From: Novosphingobium sp.
GTDB lineage: Bacteria; Pseudomonadota; Alphaproteobacteria; Sphingomonadales; Sphingomonadaceae
DNA length: 64,000 bases
Direction: 5' to 3'
NCBI RefSeq assembly: GCF_025351285.1
Contig: NZ_JANXWG010000082.1
Location: forward strand, 25,319 to 89,318
This document shows, in pieces, positions 43,916 through 52,798 of the stretch. A program made the translations under genes and the position numbers. The notes under the pieces were generated by a model. The model had not been told where the DNA came from. It did not search any database and was given only the letters and a program-made list of their open reading frames with translations. Numbering within the stretch: the stretch's first letter is position 1; each line of letters starts with the position of its first letter.

Positions 43916-44929
43916 ATGACCGATCTCGACACCTTCATCGTGGGCCTGCCCAAGGCCGAACTGCACTTGCACATCGAAGGCAGCCTCGAACCCGAACTGA
44001 TGTTCGCGCTGGCCCGACGCAACGGCGTTGCCATCCCTTATGGCTCGGTCGACGAAGTGCGCCGCGCCTATGCGTTCGGCAATCTCCAGGATTTCCTCGA
44101 TATTTATTATGCCGGCGCCGCCGTCCTGCGCACCGCTGCCGATTTCCAGGACCTGGCGACCGCTTACTTCGATCGCGCCGCCGCCGACGGGGTGGTCCAC
44201 GCCGAGATCATGTTCGATCCGCAGACGCACACTGCGCGCGGCGTGCCGATCGGCGAAGTGGTCGATGGCCTGCTGGCGGGCATGACCGTGGCCGAAGCCA
44301 GGCACGGGCTGACCAGCGGCCTGATCCTGAGCTTCCTGCGCCATTTGAGCGAGGGTGAGGCCTTTGCCACGCTGGCCGAGGCAGAGCCGTGGCTCGACCG
44401 GATCGTTGCGGTGGGGCTCGATTCGTCCGAACTGGGCCACCCGCCCGAGAAGTTCGCGCGGGTGTTCGCCGCTGCCGCTGCAAAAGGACTGCGCTGCGTG
44501 GCGCATGCCGGCGAGGAGGGGCCGCCAGCCTATGTCTGGGAAGCGCTCGATCTGCTCCACGTAGACCGGCTCGATCATGGCAATCGCGCGCTCGAGGACG
44601 ATGCGCTGGTCGATCGGCTGCGGGATAGCGCGATGACGCTGACGGTTTGCCCGCTGTCGAACGTGAAGCTGTGCGTGGTGCCCGAGATTGCCGCGCATCC
44701 GATCGACCGGATGCTCGAACTGGGTTTGAAAGTGACGATCAATTCGGACGATCCGGCCTATTTCGGCGGCTATGTCGCGGACAATTATCGAGCAGTCGCG
44801 GGCGGGCGCGGGCTGGACAAGGCGCAACTTGCCACGCTGGCGCGCAACAGCTTTACCGGATCGTTCCTGCTCGCCGAGGCCGTCGCCGCGCATCTCGCGC
44901 GGCTCGATAGTTTTGTGGCCGCAAATTGA
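43916..44929 (+). CDS. adenine deaminase (ADAL-type adenine aminohydrolase)
   Basis: Converts adenine to hypoxanthine. The 337-aa protein has His17/His19 in GLPKAELHLHIEGSLEPEL, FDPQTHTARGVP, LILSFLRHLSE, VGLDSSELGHPPEKF, VAHAGEEGPP, RLDHGNRA and NSDDPAYFGGYV. These segments agree with the bacterial adenine deaminases of the Ada fold (Pseudomonas PA0148 type) better than with adenosine deaminase. Start ATG 43916 gives the family N-terminus; the frame extends upstream without family sequence. Feeds hypoxanthine to XdhABC. Confidence 0.88.
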   Translation: MTDLDTFIVGLPKAELHLHIEGSLEPELMFALARRNGVAIPYGSVDEVRRAYAFGNLQDFLDIYYAGAAVLRTAADFQDLATAYFDRAAADGVVHAEIMFDPQTHTARGVPIGEVVDGLLAGMTVAEARHGLTSGLILSFLRHLSEGEAFATLAEAEPWLDRIVAVGLDSSELGHPPEKFARVFAAAAAKGLRCVAHAGEEGPPAYVWEALDLLHVDRLDHGNRALEDDALVDRLRDSAMTLTVCPLSNVKLCVVPEIAAHPIDRMLELGLKVTINSDDPAYFGGYVADNYRAVAGGRGLDKAQLATLARNSFTGSFLLAEAVAAHLARLDSFVAAN

Positions 44930-46035
44930 TGCGGATCGTGCGCCTGTTTTGCCTGTGTATCGCACTGTTCACGGCTGGCGCATCGCAAGCTCAAACGCCG
45001 CACCGCAAAGTGATCGTCGACGACGAGGGCTTCGCGCTGATGCACCTGATGCTGCTGGGCGCCGACGATGTCGACGTGCTGGGCGTGACCACCGTTTCGG
45101 GCAATGCCTGGGCCAATCGCGCCACCGCGCTGGCGCTGCGCGGGGTGGAGATTGCCGGGCGCACCGATGTTCCGGTGGTGCAGGGCGCGATGTATCCGCT
45201 GGTCAATTCCGAAGCGCTGACCGAGCGGTGGGAGGCACTTTACGGCAAGCTGGTGTGGAAGGGCGCGTGGATGAAGGCCTGGGTCGAACCCACCGCGCAG
45301 GCCGCGCCGGCGTACCATGGGCCCGATGATGCGGTGGTGCTGCCCGGCGGCAACGCCAGGATCCAGCCATCGCCCGAGATTGCCGCCAACTTCCTGATCC
45401 GCATGGTCCATCGCTATCCCGGCGAAGTGACGATCCTGGCCACCGGGCCGCTGACCAACCTGGCGCTGGCGCAGCGACTCGATCCCCAGTTTGCGCGGCT
45501 GGCCAAGGGACTGGTGATGATGGGGGGCAGCCTCAACCCGCACCAGGTGCTGAACAACCGCTCGGCCGCCGATTTCGCGCGCGAATTCGGCAACAGCCCG
45601 CGCCGCGAATTCAACCTGCGGTTCGATCCCGAGGCGGCGAGCATCGTTGCGCGCAGTCCATGGCGATCGATCACCGTGGTGCCGGCAGATCCGTCCACCG
45701 CCACGCAGCTTTCGCCTGATCTGCTCAAGCGACTGGCCAACGGAGCCAGCCCTGCGGTGGCAAAGTTTATCGCCGGCTTGCCCGAGGGTTGGCCGATCTG
45801 GGACGAGATCGCCGCTGGGGTATGGCTCGATCCATCGATCGTCACCAGCCAGGAATCGCTCTACATCGATTGCAACACGCAGTTCAGCGCGGGCTATGGC
45901 GATTTCCTGTCGTGGCGCGCGGGGTATCAGCCGGGCCTTGGCGAGCAGCGCGCACAAGTGGTCCGCTCGGTCGACGTGGCGCGGCTGGAGGCACTGATGG
46001 TGCGGGAGGTCGCCCACAAGACATCCGGCCGCTGA
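44929..46035 (+). CDS. periplasmic nucleoside hydrolase-family protein with altered metal motif
   Basis: A 368-aa IUNH-family protein with signal peptide (MRIVRLFCLCIALFTAGASQAQ), expected in the periplasm, releasing bases from nucleosides. VLGVTTVSGNAWANRAT, ILATGPLTNLALAQ, MMGGSLNP, EFNLRFDPEAA and IWDEIAAGVWLDPS fit the family. The usual N-terminal DTDPGIDD Ca2+ site is replaced by VIVDDEGFALMHL, so the metal site is atypical. The ATG overlaps the deaminase stop by one base; TTG 44926 is an alternative. Confidence 0.82.
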   Translation: MRIVRLFCLCIALFTAGASQAQTPHRKVIVDDEGFALMHLMLLGADDVDVLGVTTVSGNAWANRATALALRGVEIAGRTDVPVVQGAMYPLVNSEALTERWEALYGKLVWKGAWMKAWVEPTAQAAPAYHGPDDAVVLPGGNARIQPSPEIAANFLIRMVHRYPGEVTILATGPLTNLALAQRLDPQFARLAKGLVMMGGSLNPHQVLNNRSAADFAREFGNSPRREFNLRFDPEAASIVARSPWRSITVVPADPSTATQLSPDLLKRLANGASPAVAKFIAGLPEGWPIWDEIAAGVWLDPSIVTSQESLYIDCNTQFSAGYGDFLSWRAGYQPGLGEQRAQVVRSVDVARLEALMVREVAHKTSGR

Positions 46036-46045
46036 GGCCGGCGCG

Positions 46046-46576
46046 TCAGCCCAACCGTTCTGGCACCGACAGCGCTTCCTCGACCAGCCGGTCATCCGTG
46101 GCCATCGCTTCCCACGGGAACACGAACCAGCGCTTGTCGATCGCGCGGTCGATTGTCTGCGCCCAGTAATCGACCGAGACCTTGGAGCGGGTGTTGGTGA
46201 TCACCACCGCAAAGCGCAAGTTCGCGCTGTCGCAGCCGTTTTCGACGAGCAGGCGCCGGATATAGTCGATCGTCCCGCCGCTATCGTTGATGTCATCCAC
46301 GAACAGCAGCCGCGTGCCAGCCGCGCTTTTCTGCGCAACTTTGCCCAGCAGTTCATCGGCAAACCCCGGCACTTTGGACGAATGGTCGATCGACAGCATC
46401 GGCACCGCCAGCCGGTGCGACATATAGACTGCCGGAACCAGTCCGCCCCGGCCGATGCCGATGATGAAATCGGGCTGCCAGGTGTCTTTGGCGATGGATC
46501 GCGCCACCGTCAGGACGTCTGCGACCAGGTCGTCGTTGGAGATCGGGTGCAGTTCGGGGGTGGCAGGATGGCTCAA
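46046..46576 (-). CDS. purine (xanthine/guanine-type) phosphoribosyltransferase
   Basis: A 176-aa type I PRTase that would salvage a purine base with PRPP. FIIGIGRGGLVPAVYMSHRL and the PRPP loop LLFVDDINDSGGTIDYIRRLL are clear, followed by KVSVDYWAQTI. TTG 46576 is chosen as start since the frame has no nearer ATG/GTG before the domain. The family resembles Gpt-type enzymes; the exact base is unknown. It provides a salvage branch amid catabolic genes. Tail to tail with the nucleoside hydrolase gene. Confidence 0.85.
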   Translation of the reverse strand: MSHPATPELHPISNDDLVADVLTVARSIAKDTWQPDFIIGIGRGGLVPAVYMSHRLAVPMLSIDHSSKVPGFADELLGKVAQKSAAGTRLLFVDDINDSGGTIDYIRRLLVENGCDSANLRFAVVITNTRSKVSVDYWAQTIDRAIDKRWFVFPWEAMATDDRLVEEALSVPERLG

Positions 46577-46608
46577 GGCGATGTTCCGTTTTGTGGGCTC
46601 ACGACGTG

Positions 46609-47571
46609 CTAGCCGGTCTGCGTGCCGGGAACAATCGGCGGAACAATCGCCGGCTCGAGCGAGGCAGGATAACCCAGTTGCGCAAAGCCGCTTTCGAATT
46701 CGGCCAGCGCGGCGCCGGCAGCATAGGACGGCGTGCGCGATGCCGACGAGCACAGCGCCAGCGTCATCGGGCGCAGGATCGGATCGGAAATCCGGGTGAA
46801 CGCCAGCGCCTTGCGCTGCACCTCGGTGATCACGTCGAGCGAGGTCAGCACGCCGACCCCCAACCCTTCGAGCACCAGCGACACTATCATCTGGATATCG
46901 TCCGACGAAACCGCCTTGTCGAGCGAGAGCCCGGTCATGCCTTCGAGCACGGCCACCTGCTGGCACACCGCCAAGGGATCGGCCGGCACGATCAGCGGGT
47001 AACCCTCGCACGCCGAAAACCGAACCTCGCGCTGGTTGGCGAGCGGATGGCCGGGGGTGCTCAGCAAGCCCAGCACGACATCGACGAACGCCCGGACCGT
47101 GATGCCGCGAAACGTTTGTGGTTCGAAAAAGATGCCGAAATCGACTTCGCCTTCGGTGATCGCCAGCCGCACCGCATCGTTTTTCAGCACACGCACGTTG
47201 ACCGTGATGCCCGGATAGCGGTCACGCAGCGCATGGATCGTGCGTGGCACGTAGCCCTTGGACAGCGCGTCGATCACCGCCACTTCGACATGGCCACGTT
47301 TCAATCCGCGCAAGGCTTCGATCTGCGAACGGACTTCGGCGAGGTTCTTCTGCCAGCCGGTGCCGGCGGCCATGATGATTTCACCCGCCGCGGTCAACCG
47401 CAGCCCGGTCGACAGCCGTTCGAACAGCGGCATGCCCAGGTCCGCCTCGACGTTCAGGATCTGCCGGTCGATCGCCGAGGCGGACACGTTGAGATGGTCG
47501 GCCGCCTTGCGGATCGAGCCCAGCCGGCCAACGGTCATGAAATAGCGCAGGAAGCGTGAAAATGCAGGCAT
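46609..47571 (-). CDS. LysR-type transcriptional regulator
   Basis: A ~320-aa LysR regulator: N-terminal winged HTH (FMTVGRLGSIRKAADHLNVSASAIDRQILNVEADLGMPLFER) and the periplasmic-binding-like effector domain (VEVAVIDALSKGYVPRTIHAL to the end). It is divergent from the TonB receptor gene across about 200 bp, so it probably controls that gene and perhaps the purine cluster, with a purine intermediate as effector (inference). Met at 47571 is preferred; Met 47592 would add seven residues. Confidence 0.9.
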   Translation of the reverse strand: MPAFSRFLRYFMTVGRLGSIRKAADHLNVSASAIDRQILNVEADLGMPLFERLSTGLRLTAAGEIIMAAGTGWQKNLAEVRSQIEALRGLKRGHVEVAVIDALSKGYVPRTIHALRDRYPGITVNVRVLKNDAVRLAITEGEVDFGIFFEPQTFRGITVRAFVDVVLGLLSTPGHPLANQREVRFSACEGYPLIVPADPLAVCQQVAVLEGMTGLSLDKAVSSDDIQMIVSLVLEGLGVGVLTSLDVITEVQRKALAFTRISDPILRPMTLALCSSASRTPSYAAGAALAEFESGFAQLGYPASLEPAIVPPIVPGTQTG

Positions 47572-47778
47572 GGGCCACTCTATTTTTTGCAACAGTCTGT
47601 CGAGTTCATTGCATTTGATAGCGGGTGGTCAAGTCCTTACGCTTCGAAATCGAGTGCACAGGCTTGTTGCCAAGACTTTGTGACCACCGGGAGAGAAGGG
47701 AAAAGGGCCCGTAATCGGCGCGTGTGCAGACGCTGCTGCGGTCCCCCGACCAACTCAACATGGGGGGTTACCAAGCCA
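47572..47778. promoter_or_regulatory. divergent control region of lysR and TonB receptor
   Basis: Contains a TGCAA (47588-47592) and TTGCA (47609-47613) inverted pair and, on the plus strand, a possible sigma-70 promoter: TTGATA (47615-47620), 17-bp spacer, TACGCT (47638-47643). A GGGGGG stretch near 47763 may be the receptor ribosome-binding site. Sites are by eye only. Confidence 0.35.
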
Positions 47779-50292
47779 ATGACACAGTTCAACAACCGGA
47801 TCGCCGCGCACAAATCCTTTGACGGCAGCCGCTTCCGCAGGCGTTCGCTGGCCTTTGCCGCAATCCTTTGCAGTTGCTCGGCGATCGTCTCGCCGGCACG
47901 CGCTGCCGATGCTGCACCGGCAGAAGCGCCCGCCGATGCGCCTGCTGCCGATGAAAAGCCCGAAATCGTCGTGACCGGCTCGCTCAACGCGCTGCCCAAC
48001 AAGGATGTCGGCTCGATCTTCGGCTTCGGCAAGACTTTGGTGGAAACCCCGCGTTCGGCATCCACCATCAGCAGCGAACAGATCGAACGCTTCGGCGTGA
48101 CCGATATTTACGATCTGGTGTCGCAGGCACCAGGCACGTTCACCAACTCGTTCTTCGGCGTCGGAGGGGCGCTCGACATCCGCGGCACGCCGGGCGAAGT
48201 CTACTTCCGCGGCGTGCGCCGGCTCGACAATCCGGGCAACTACCCCACCCCGATCGCGGCGTCTGACCGGATCGACATCGTGCGCGGCCCAGCATCGCCG
48301 ATCTATGGTCCGTCGAAAACCGGCGGCTACATGAACTTCGTGCCCAAATCGGCGCGGGTGAAGGGCGGCGCGCTGCTCGACCATGCCGAAGGTGAAATCA
48401 GCTACACCGGCGGGAGCTGGGAATACAACGTGATCAAGGCGCAAGTGCGCGGCCCGCTCAAGCTGGGCGGCGCCGAACTGGGATACAGCCTGTACGGCGA
48501 AGTCGAGGATTCGGGCAGCTATTACCGCAACATGTCCACCCGCAATGTCGTGCTCCAGGCCGCATTCGACAGCCAGATCACCGACAATGTGCGCGTCGAA
48601 TTCGGCGGCATGTACCAGAAGTACGATGGCCAGCAGAACGGCGGCTGGAACCGGCTGACGCAGGCTTTGGTCGACAAGGGCACTTATATCACCGGCAGCG
48701 CCAAGCCGGTCGACACCAACGGCGACGGTCAGGTTTCGCCGGCCGAATTCCTGGCGGCGGGCAATTTCAACCCGTTCGGCACGTTCGGCTGCGCCGCCGC
48801 AGACCGCACGCCGGGCGTGTCTCCAACGTCCGCCGCATCGTTCACCAACGCGTGCTTTGCCAACAGCTTTCCCAATCTTGCGCTGACCAACGTCGGAACC
48901 ACGACGCTTAGCCGCAAGAACGTGCTGACCGGCCCCAACGACTTCCTGCAAAACAAGGCCAAGACGGCCTATCTTGATGTGATCTTCACCGGTGCCGATG
49001 ATCTCGAAATCAAGAATCAGTTGTTTTATGACGGCATCGATAACGTCAACAACAACGCTTACGGATTTTCACAATTCCACAATTCCTATGTGATCGAAGA
49101 CAAGCTTGTCCTGTCGAAAATATTTCGGAATGACATCGGCAAGTTTTCGATACAGGCATCACCATCGATCCGTTATACAAGCTTCAAGCATGGTGATGAT
49201 TTCAACTTCGAATATTTTCACCGTGTTGACCTGACCGTTGGTTACACGCCGCTGTCGGATCGCTTGTTGTCGAACGAATGCAACTGCAATTATTCGAATT
49301 ACCTCAAGGGTCACTACACCGATGTCGGATTTGCCGGGCTGGCCGATCTCGATTTCAACTTCGGGCTCGATCTGGTGTTGGGCGCGCGCTACGATACGAT
49401 CTCGGTCAATTCGACCAACATTCTCGACAAGCTGCGCGTTTCGGCCGGCGTCCTGCCCTCGGGCAAGGGCAGGAAGGGCGGCTGGTCGTACAACGGCAGC
49501 GCTTCGTACAAGCTGCCGTTCGGCGTCATTCCTTACGTAACCGTATCGCGCCAGGAAACGGTGATCGCAGGCCAAGGCTCTGAAATTGCGGCCGCCGATG
49601 CGGTTGGCGGCACCTTCATCACCGCCTCGCGGCTATACGAAGGCGGGATCAAGGGCAGCTTCCTGGGCAACAAGCTCTACGCCGCGCTGTCGGTTTACCG
49701 GCAGGAGCGTGTCGATCACAACATCCAGTCATCGACCGTCAACCAGTCGGTGCAGACCAACGGCCTCGAAGCCGAATTCCGCTGGTCGGTCGATCGGCAC
49801 CTGCTGCTGACCGGCGCCTACACCCGCACCAAGGTCTATAACCTGACATTCTTCGATGCCGGGTCGACCTTCAGCTTCTTCGGCATCCAGGACCTGATCA
49901 ATGTCACCAATCCTGCGCTGTTCCTGGGCGGCCAGCCGGGTGGCCTGGTGCCGATCCCTAACAAGGAAGCCTCGCGCCGGCAGGGTATCCCGACCAATCT
50001 GGTTTCAGGAACAGCCACTTACGCGTTCGACAACGGCATCGCGCTCAGCGCCAGCGTGGTGAAGGTGGACTCGGTGTTCTCCGGCCAATCGCGGGTTGTG
50101 AAGTTGCCGGCCTATACGCTGGTCGACCTTGGGGCATCGTACAAGACCGGTCCGTTCCTGTTCCGGGTGGTCGTGAAGAACGCCACCAACGCGACGTACT
50201 ATCGTGCCAACTTCACCGAACTGTTCGGCAGCACGATCGTCCTGCCTGAAAAGCCGCGCAGCTTCCAGGCTACCGTCAGCTACAAGTTCTGA
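47779..50292 (+). CDS. TonB-dependent outer-membrane receptor
   Basis: An 837-aa outer-membrane beta-barrel that imports ligands using TonB energy. Signal peptide ends near SPARA; a TonB-box-like EIVVTGSL follows; plug domain has GKTLVETPRSASTISSEQIERFGVTDIYDLVSQAPG, RIDIVRGPASPIYGPSKTGGYMNF; the barrel ends with SFQATVSYKF (terminal Phe). Ligand is unknown; its place between the LysR gene and purine genes suggests a purine or nucleoside. ATG 47779 is chosen because signal-peptide features begin there. Confidence 0.93.
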   Translation: MTQFNNRIAAHKSFDGSRFRRRSLAFAAILCSCSAIVSPARAADAAPAEAPADAPAADEKPEIVVTGSLNALPNKDVGSIFGFGKTLVETPRSASTISSEQIERFGVTDIYDLVSQAPGTFTNSFFGVGGALDIRGTPGEVYFRGVRRLDNPGNYPTPIAASDRIDIVRGPASPIYGPSKTGGYMNFVPKSARVKGGALLDHAEGEISYTGGSWEYNVIKAQVRGPLKLGGAELGYSLYGEVEDSGSYYRNMSTRNVVLQAAFDSQITDNVRVEFGGMYQKYDGQQNGGWNRLTQALVDKGTYITGSAKPVDTNGDGQVSPAEFLAAGNFNPFGTFGCAAADRTPGVSPTSAASFTNACFANSFPNLALTNVGTTTLSRKNVLTGPNDFLQNKAKTAYLDVIFTGADDLEIKNQLFYDGIDNVNNNAYGFSQFHNSYVIEDKLVLSKIFRNDIGKFSIQASPSIRYTSFKHGDDFNFEYFHRVDLTVGYTPLSDRLLSNECNCNYSNYLKGHYTDVGFAGLADLDFNFGLDLVLGARYDTISVNSTNILDKLRVSAGVLPSGKGRKGGWSYNGSASYKLPFGVIPYVTVSRQETVIAGQGSEIAAADAVGGTFITASRLYEGGIKGSFLGNKLYAALSVYRQERVDHNIQSSTVNQSVQTNGLEAEFRWSVDRHLLLTGAYTRTKVYNLTFFDAGSTFSFFGIQDLINVTNPALFLGGQPGGLVPIPNKEASRRQGIPTNLVSGTATYAFDNGIALSASVVKVDSVFSGQSRVVKLPAYTLVDLGASYKTGPFLFRVVVKNATNATYYRANFTELFGSTIVLPEKPRSFQATVSYKF

Positions 50293-50298
50293 TCCCTG

Positions 50299-50335
50299 GC
50301 AAAGGAGCGTCGGCATAGTGCCGGCGCTCCTTTGC
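50299..50335 (+). terminator. rho-independent terminator-like hairpin after TonB receptor
   Basis: GCAAAGGAGCG (50299-50309) pairs with CGCTCCTTTGC (50325-50335), with an inner CGGCA/TGCCG stem. The following TGCTTTA is only weakly T-rich. It ends 15 bp before the next gene. Confidence 0.6.
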
Positions 50336-50349
50336 TGCTTTAGGCGGAA

Positions 50350-51426
50350 ATGGGCTTGCCAATGCGCTTCATGATACGCGTCGCGATGATCTTGGCGGCG
50401 CTGACCGGTCTGACCGTCCACGGCGGGGCGCAAGCCCGGCCCGCCGCGAAACCGCTGCAAGTCCGCATTGTTATCGTCACGATGTTCGAGATCGGCAAGG
50501 ACACCGGCGACGCGCCGGGCGAATTCCAGTTGTGGAAGGAACGCCGTCACCTCGACACGCGCATTCCCTTTCCGCAATCGTACCACGACCTTTACTACAA
50601 CCCGCAGAGCCATATTCTGGGGATGGTGACGGGCATCGGCAATATCCGTTCGGCCGCCGCCACAATGGCGCTCGGGCTCGATCCGCGCTTCGACCTGTCG
50701 CATGCCTATTTCCTGGTTGCGGGCATCGCCGGGATCGATCCGCACCACGCCTCGATCGGGTCTGCGGCCTGGGCGCGCTATCTCGTCGATGGCGACCTGG
50801 CGCACGAGATCGACCCGCGCGAAATCCCGGCCGACTGGAAATACGGCTATTTCCCGCGCGACCGCCAAGGCCCCAACGACCCGCGCTCGCCCCACCCGAC
50901 CGGAGAAGTGTTCGAGATCAACGGGGCTTTGCGTGACTGGGCCTTCGCGCTGACCAGCAACGTCACGCTGCCCGACAATCCTTCGATCGCCGCCGAACGC
51001 GCGCGCTTCACCGGCTTTCCCGAAGCGCAGCGCCCGCCCTTCGTGCTCAAGGGCGATCAACTGGCCGCGCTGACCTTCTGGCACGGCAAGCTGATGACCG
51101 ACTGGGCCGAAGATTGGGTCACATACTGGACCGAGGGCAAGGGCACCTTCGTCACCTCAGCGATGGAGGAGACCGGCACGTACCAGTCGATCCTTTATCT
51201 CGACCGCATCGGCAAGGTCGACAAGCGGCGCTTCATGGTGCTGCGCGCGGGCAGCAATTACACGATGCCACCGCCCGGGGTGAGCGCCGCCGAAAACCTG
51301 CTGCGCGAGAACGAGGGCTATTCTGGCCTGCGCGCCTCGCTCGAAAGCCTTTACCTCGTCGGCTCGAAAGTGATCGACGAACTGCTCTGGCATTGGGACC
51401 GCTACGGCAAGGTCGTGCCGGGATGA
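50350..51426 (+). CDS. NUP-family purine nucleoside permease/nucleosidase-like protein
   Basis: A 358-aa protein with N-terminal signal segment (MRFMIRVAMILAALTGLTVHGGAQA). The body matches the NUP (purine nucleoside permease) family: IVIVTMFEIGKDTGDAPGEFQLW, VTGIGNIRSAAATMALGLDPRFDLSHAYFLVAGIAGIDP and TSAMEETGTYQSILYL. NUP proteins share the nucleoside phosphorylase fold, so a periplasmic binding or cleavage role is possible rather than true transport. Alternative start Met5. It lies 57 bp after the receptor with a terminator-like hairpin between. Confidence 0.85.
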   Translation: MGLPMRFMIRVAMILAALTGLTVHGGAQARPAAKPLQVRIVIVTMFEIGKDTGDAPGEFQLWKERRHLDTRIPFPQSYHDLYYNPQSHILGMVTGIGNIRSAAATMALGLDPRFDLSHAYFLVAGIAGIDPHHASIGSAAWARYLVDGDLAHEIDPREIPADWKYGYFPRDRQGPNDPRSPHPTGEVFEINGALRDWAFALTSNVTLPDNPSIAAERARFTGFPEAQRPPFVLKGDQLAALTFWHGKLMTDWAEDWVTYWTEGKGTFVTSAMEETGTYQSILYLDRIGKVDKRRFMVLRAGSNYTMPPPGVSAAENLLRENEGYSGLRASLESLYLVGSKVIDELLWHWDRYGKVVPG

Positions 51427-51436
51427 ATGCGCACGC

Positions 51437-52798
51437 ATGTCTCTGACCCTGATCGACAATGCCGATGTCGTGGTTTGCATGGACGATGCCCGGCGTGAGA
51501 TTGCCCATGGCTCCATCGCTTTTCGTGGTGGCGTGATCGAGGCAGTCGGCCCGCGCGAAGACCTGGCGACACTGCGCGAAACCGCTGACAGCGTGTTCGA
51601 TGCGGCCGGCTGCGTGGTCACCCCGGGCCTGGTCAACACGCACCACCATCTGTTTCAGTCGCTTACCCGCGCGCTGCCCGGCGCGATCAATGCGCCGTTG
51701 TTCGGCTGGCTGAAACGGCTCTACCCGATCTGGGGGCAGTACCGGCCCGAGGACGTCTTCGCCGCTACGCAACTCGGTTTGGCCGAACTGGCCCTTGCGG
51801 GCTGCTCGATGAGTTCGGACCACCTTTACTTGTTCCCTAACGGCGTCACGCTCGACGACTCGATCGCCGCCGCGCAAGGCGTGGGCCTCCGCTTCCACGC
51901 CACGCGCGGCAGCATGAGCGTGGGCGAAAGCAAGGGCGGCCTGCCCCCCGACAGCCTGGTCGAACGCGAGCCGGAAATCCTGGCCGACACGATCCGCGTG
52001 ATCGATCGCTATCACGGGGCAAATGACGGCGCGATGGTGCGGGTGGGCGTGGCGCCTTGTTCGCCGTTCTCGGTGAGCCGGGGGTTGATGCGCGATTCTG
52101 CCCTGCTCGCACGCGACAAGGGCGTGATGCTGCACACGCACCTTGCCGAGGACGCCGACGACGTGGTCTTCTCGCTCGAACGTTTCGGCTGCCGACCGGG
52201 CGAATACGCCGAAAGCCTTGGCTGGACCGGGCCGGATGTGTGGCACGCGCATTGCGTCCAGCTCGACCCGTCCGAAATCGCGCTGTTCGCGCGCACTCGC
52301 ACCGGCATCGCGCATTGCCCCAGCTCGAACTGCCGGCTCGGCTCGGGCATCGCGCCGCTGGCCGCGATGCTGGCCGCGGGGGTGCCCCTGGGGATCGGCG
52401 TCGACGGATCGGCCTCCAACGACAGCGGCAACCTGCTGGGCGAGGCTCGGCAGGCGATGTTGCTGCAACGCGCGCTGGGCGGAGCAGCGGCGTTCGATCC
52501 GCGCGATGCGCTGTTCCTCGCCACACGCGGCGGTGCGCAAGTGCTGGGCCGGAGCGACTGCGGCGTGCTCCAGCCAGGAATGCGCGCCGATATCGCAATC
52601 TGGGACATGGCCGACGTGGCCTCGCTCGGATCGTGGGACCTGGTCGCGGCATTGGTGCTCGCTCCGCCCCCCGGCGTGCGCGATCTGTTTGTGGAGGGGC
52701 GCGCAGTCGTTCTCGGCGGCGATTTGGTCCAGGTCCGTCGCGCCGAAGCCCGCCGCGCCGCCAGCCGCTCGCTCGATCGCTTGAAGGCGCTGCTGTGA
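51437..52798 (+). CDS. 8-oxoguanine deaminase-type amidohydrolase
   Basis: A 453-aa AtzA/TrzN-type amidohydrolase. Metal motif TPGLVNTHHHLFQSLTRALPGA, SSDHLYLFPNG, APCSPFSVS, HTHLAEDADDV, WHAHCVQLD, and the hallmark CPSSNCRLGSGIAP and GVDGSASNDSGNLL are those of 8-oxoguanine deaminases (product urate). Some relatives act on hydroxyatrazine or other purine analogues, so substrate is probable, not proven. It would route oxidised guanine to PuuD. GTGA overlap with the next permease. Confidence 0.86.
   Translation: MSLTLIDNADVVVCMDDARREIAHGSIAFRGGVIEAVGPREDLATLRETADSVFDAAGCVVTPGLVNTHHHLFQSLTRALPGAINAPLFGWLKRLYPIWGQYRPEDVFAATQLGLAELALAGCSMSSDHLYLFPNGVTLDDSIAAAQGVGLRFHATRGSMSVGESKGGLPPDSLVEREPEILADTIRVIDRYHGANDGAMVRVGVAPCSPFSVSRGLMRDSALLARDKGVMLHTHLAEDADDVVFSLERFGCRPGEYAESLGWTGPDVWHAHCVQLDPSEIALFARTRTGIAHCPSSNCRLGSGIAPLAAMLAAGVPLGIGVDGSASNDSGNLLGEARQAMLLQRALGGAAAFDPRDALFLATRGGAQVLGRSDCGVLQPGMRADIAIWDMADVASLGSWDLVAALVLAPPPGVRDLFVEGRAVVLGGDLVQVRRAEARRAASRSLDRLKALL

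Noticed and set aside
52057..52794. Long in-frame extension before the NCS2 permease
   Set aside because: It is a shadow of the 8-oxoguanine deaminase gene; GTG 52795 with GTGA overlap is the real start.
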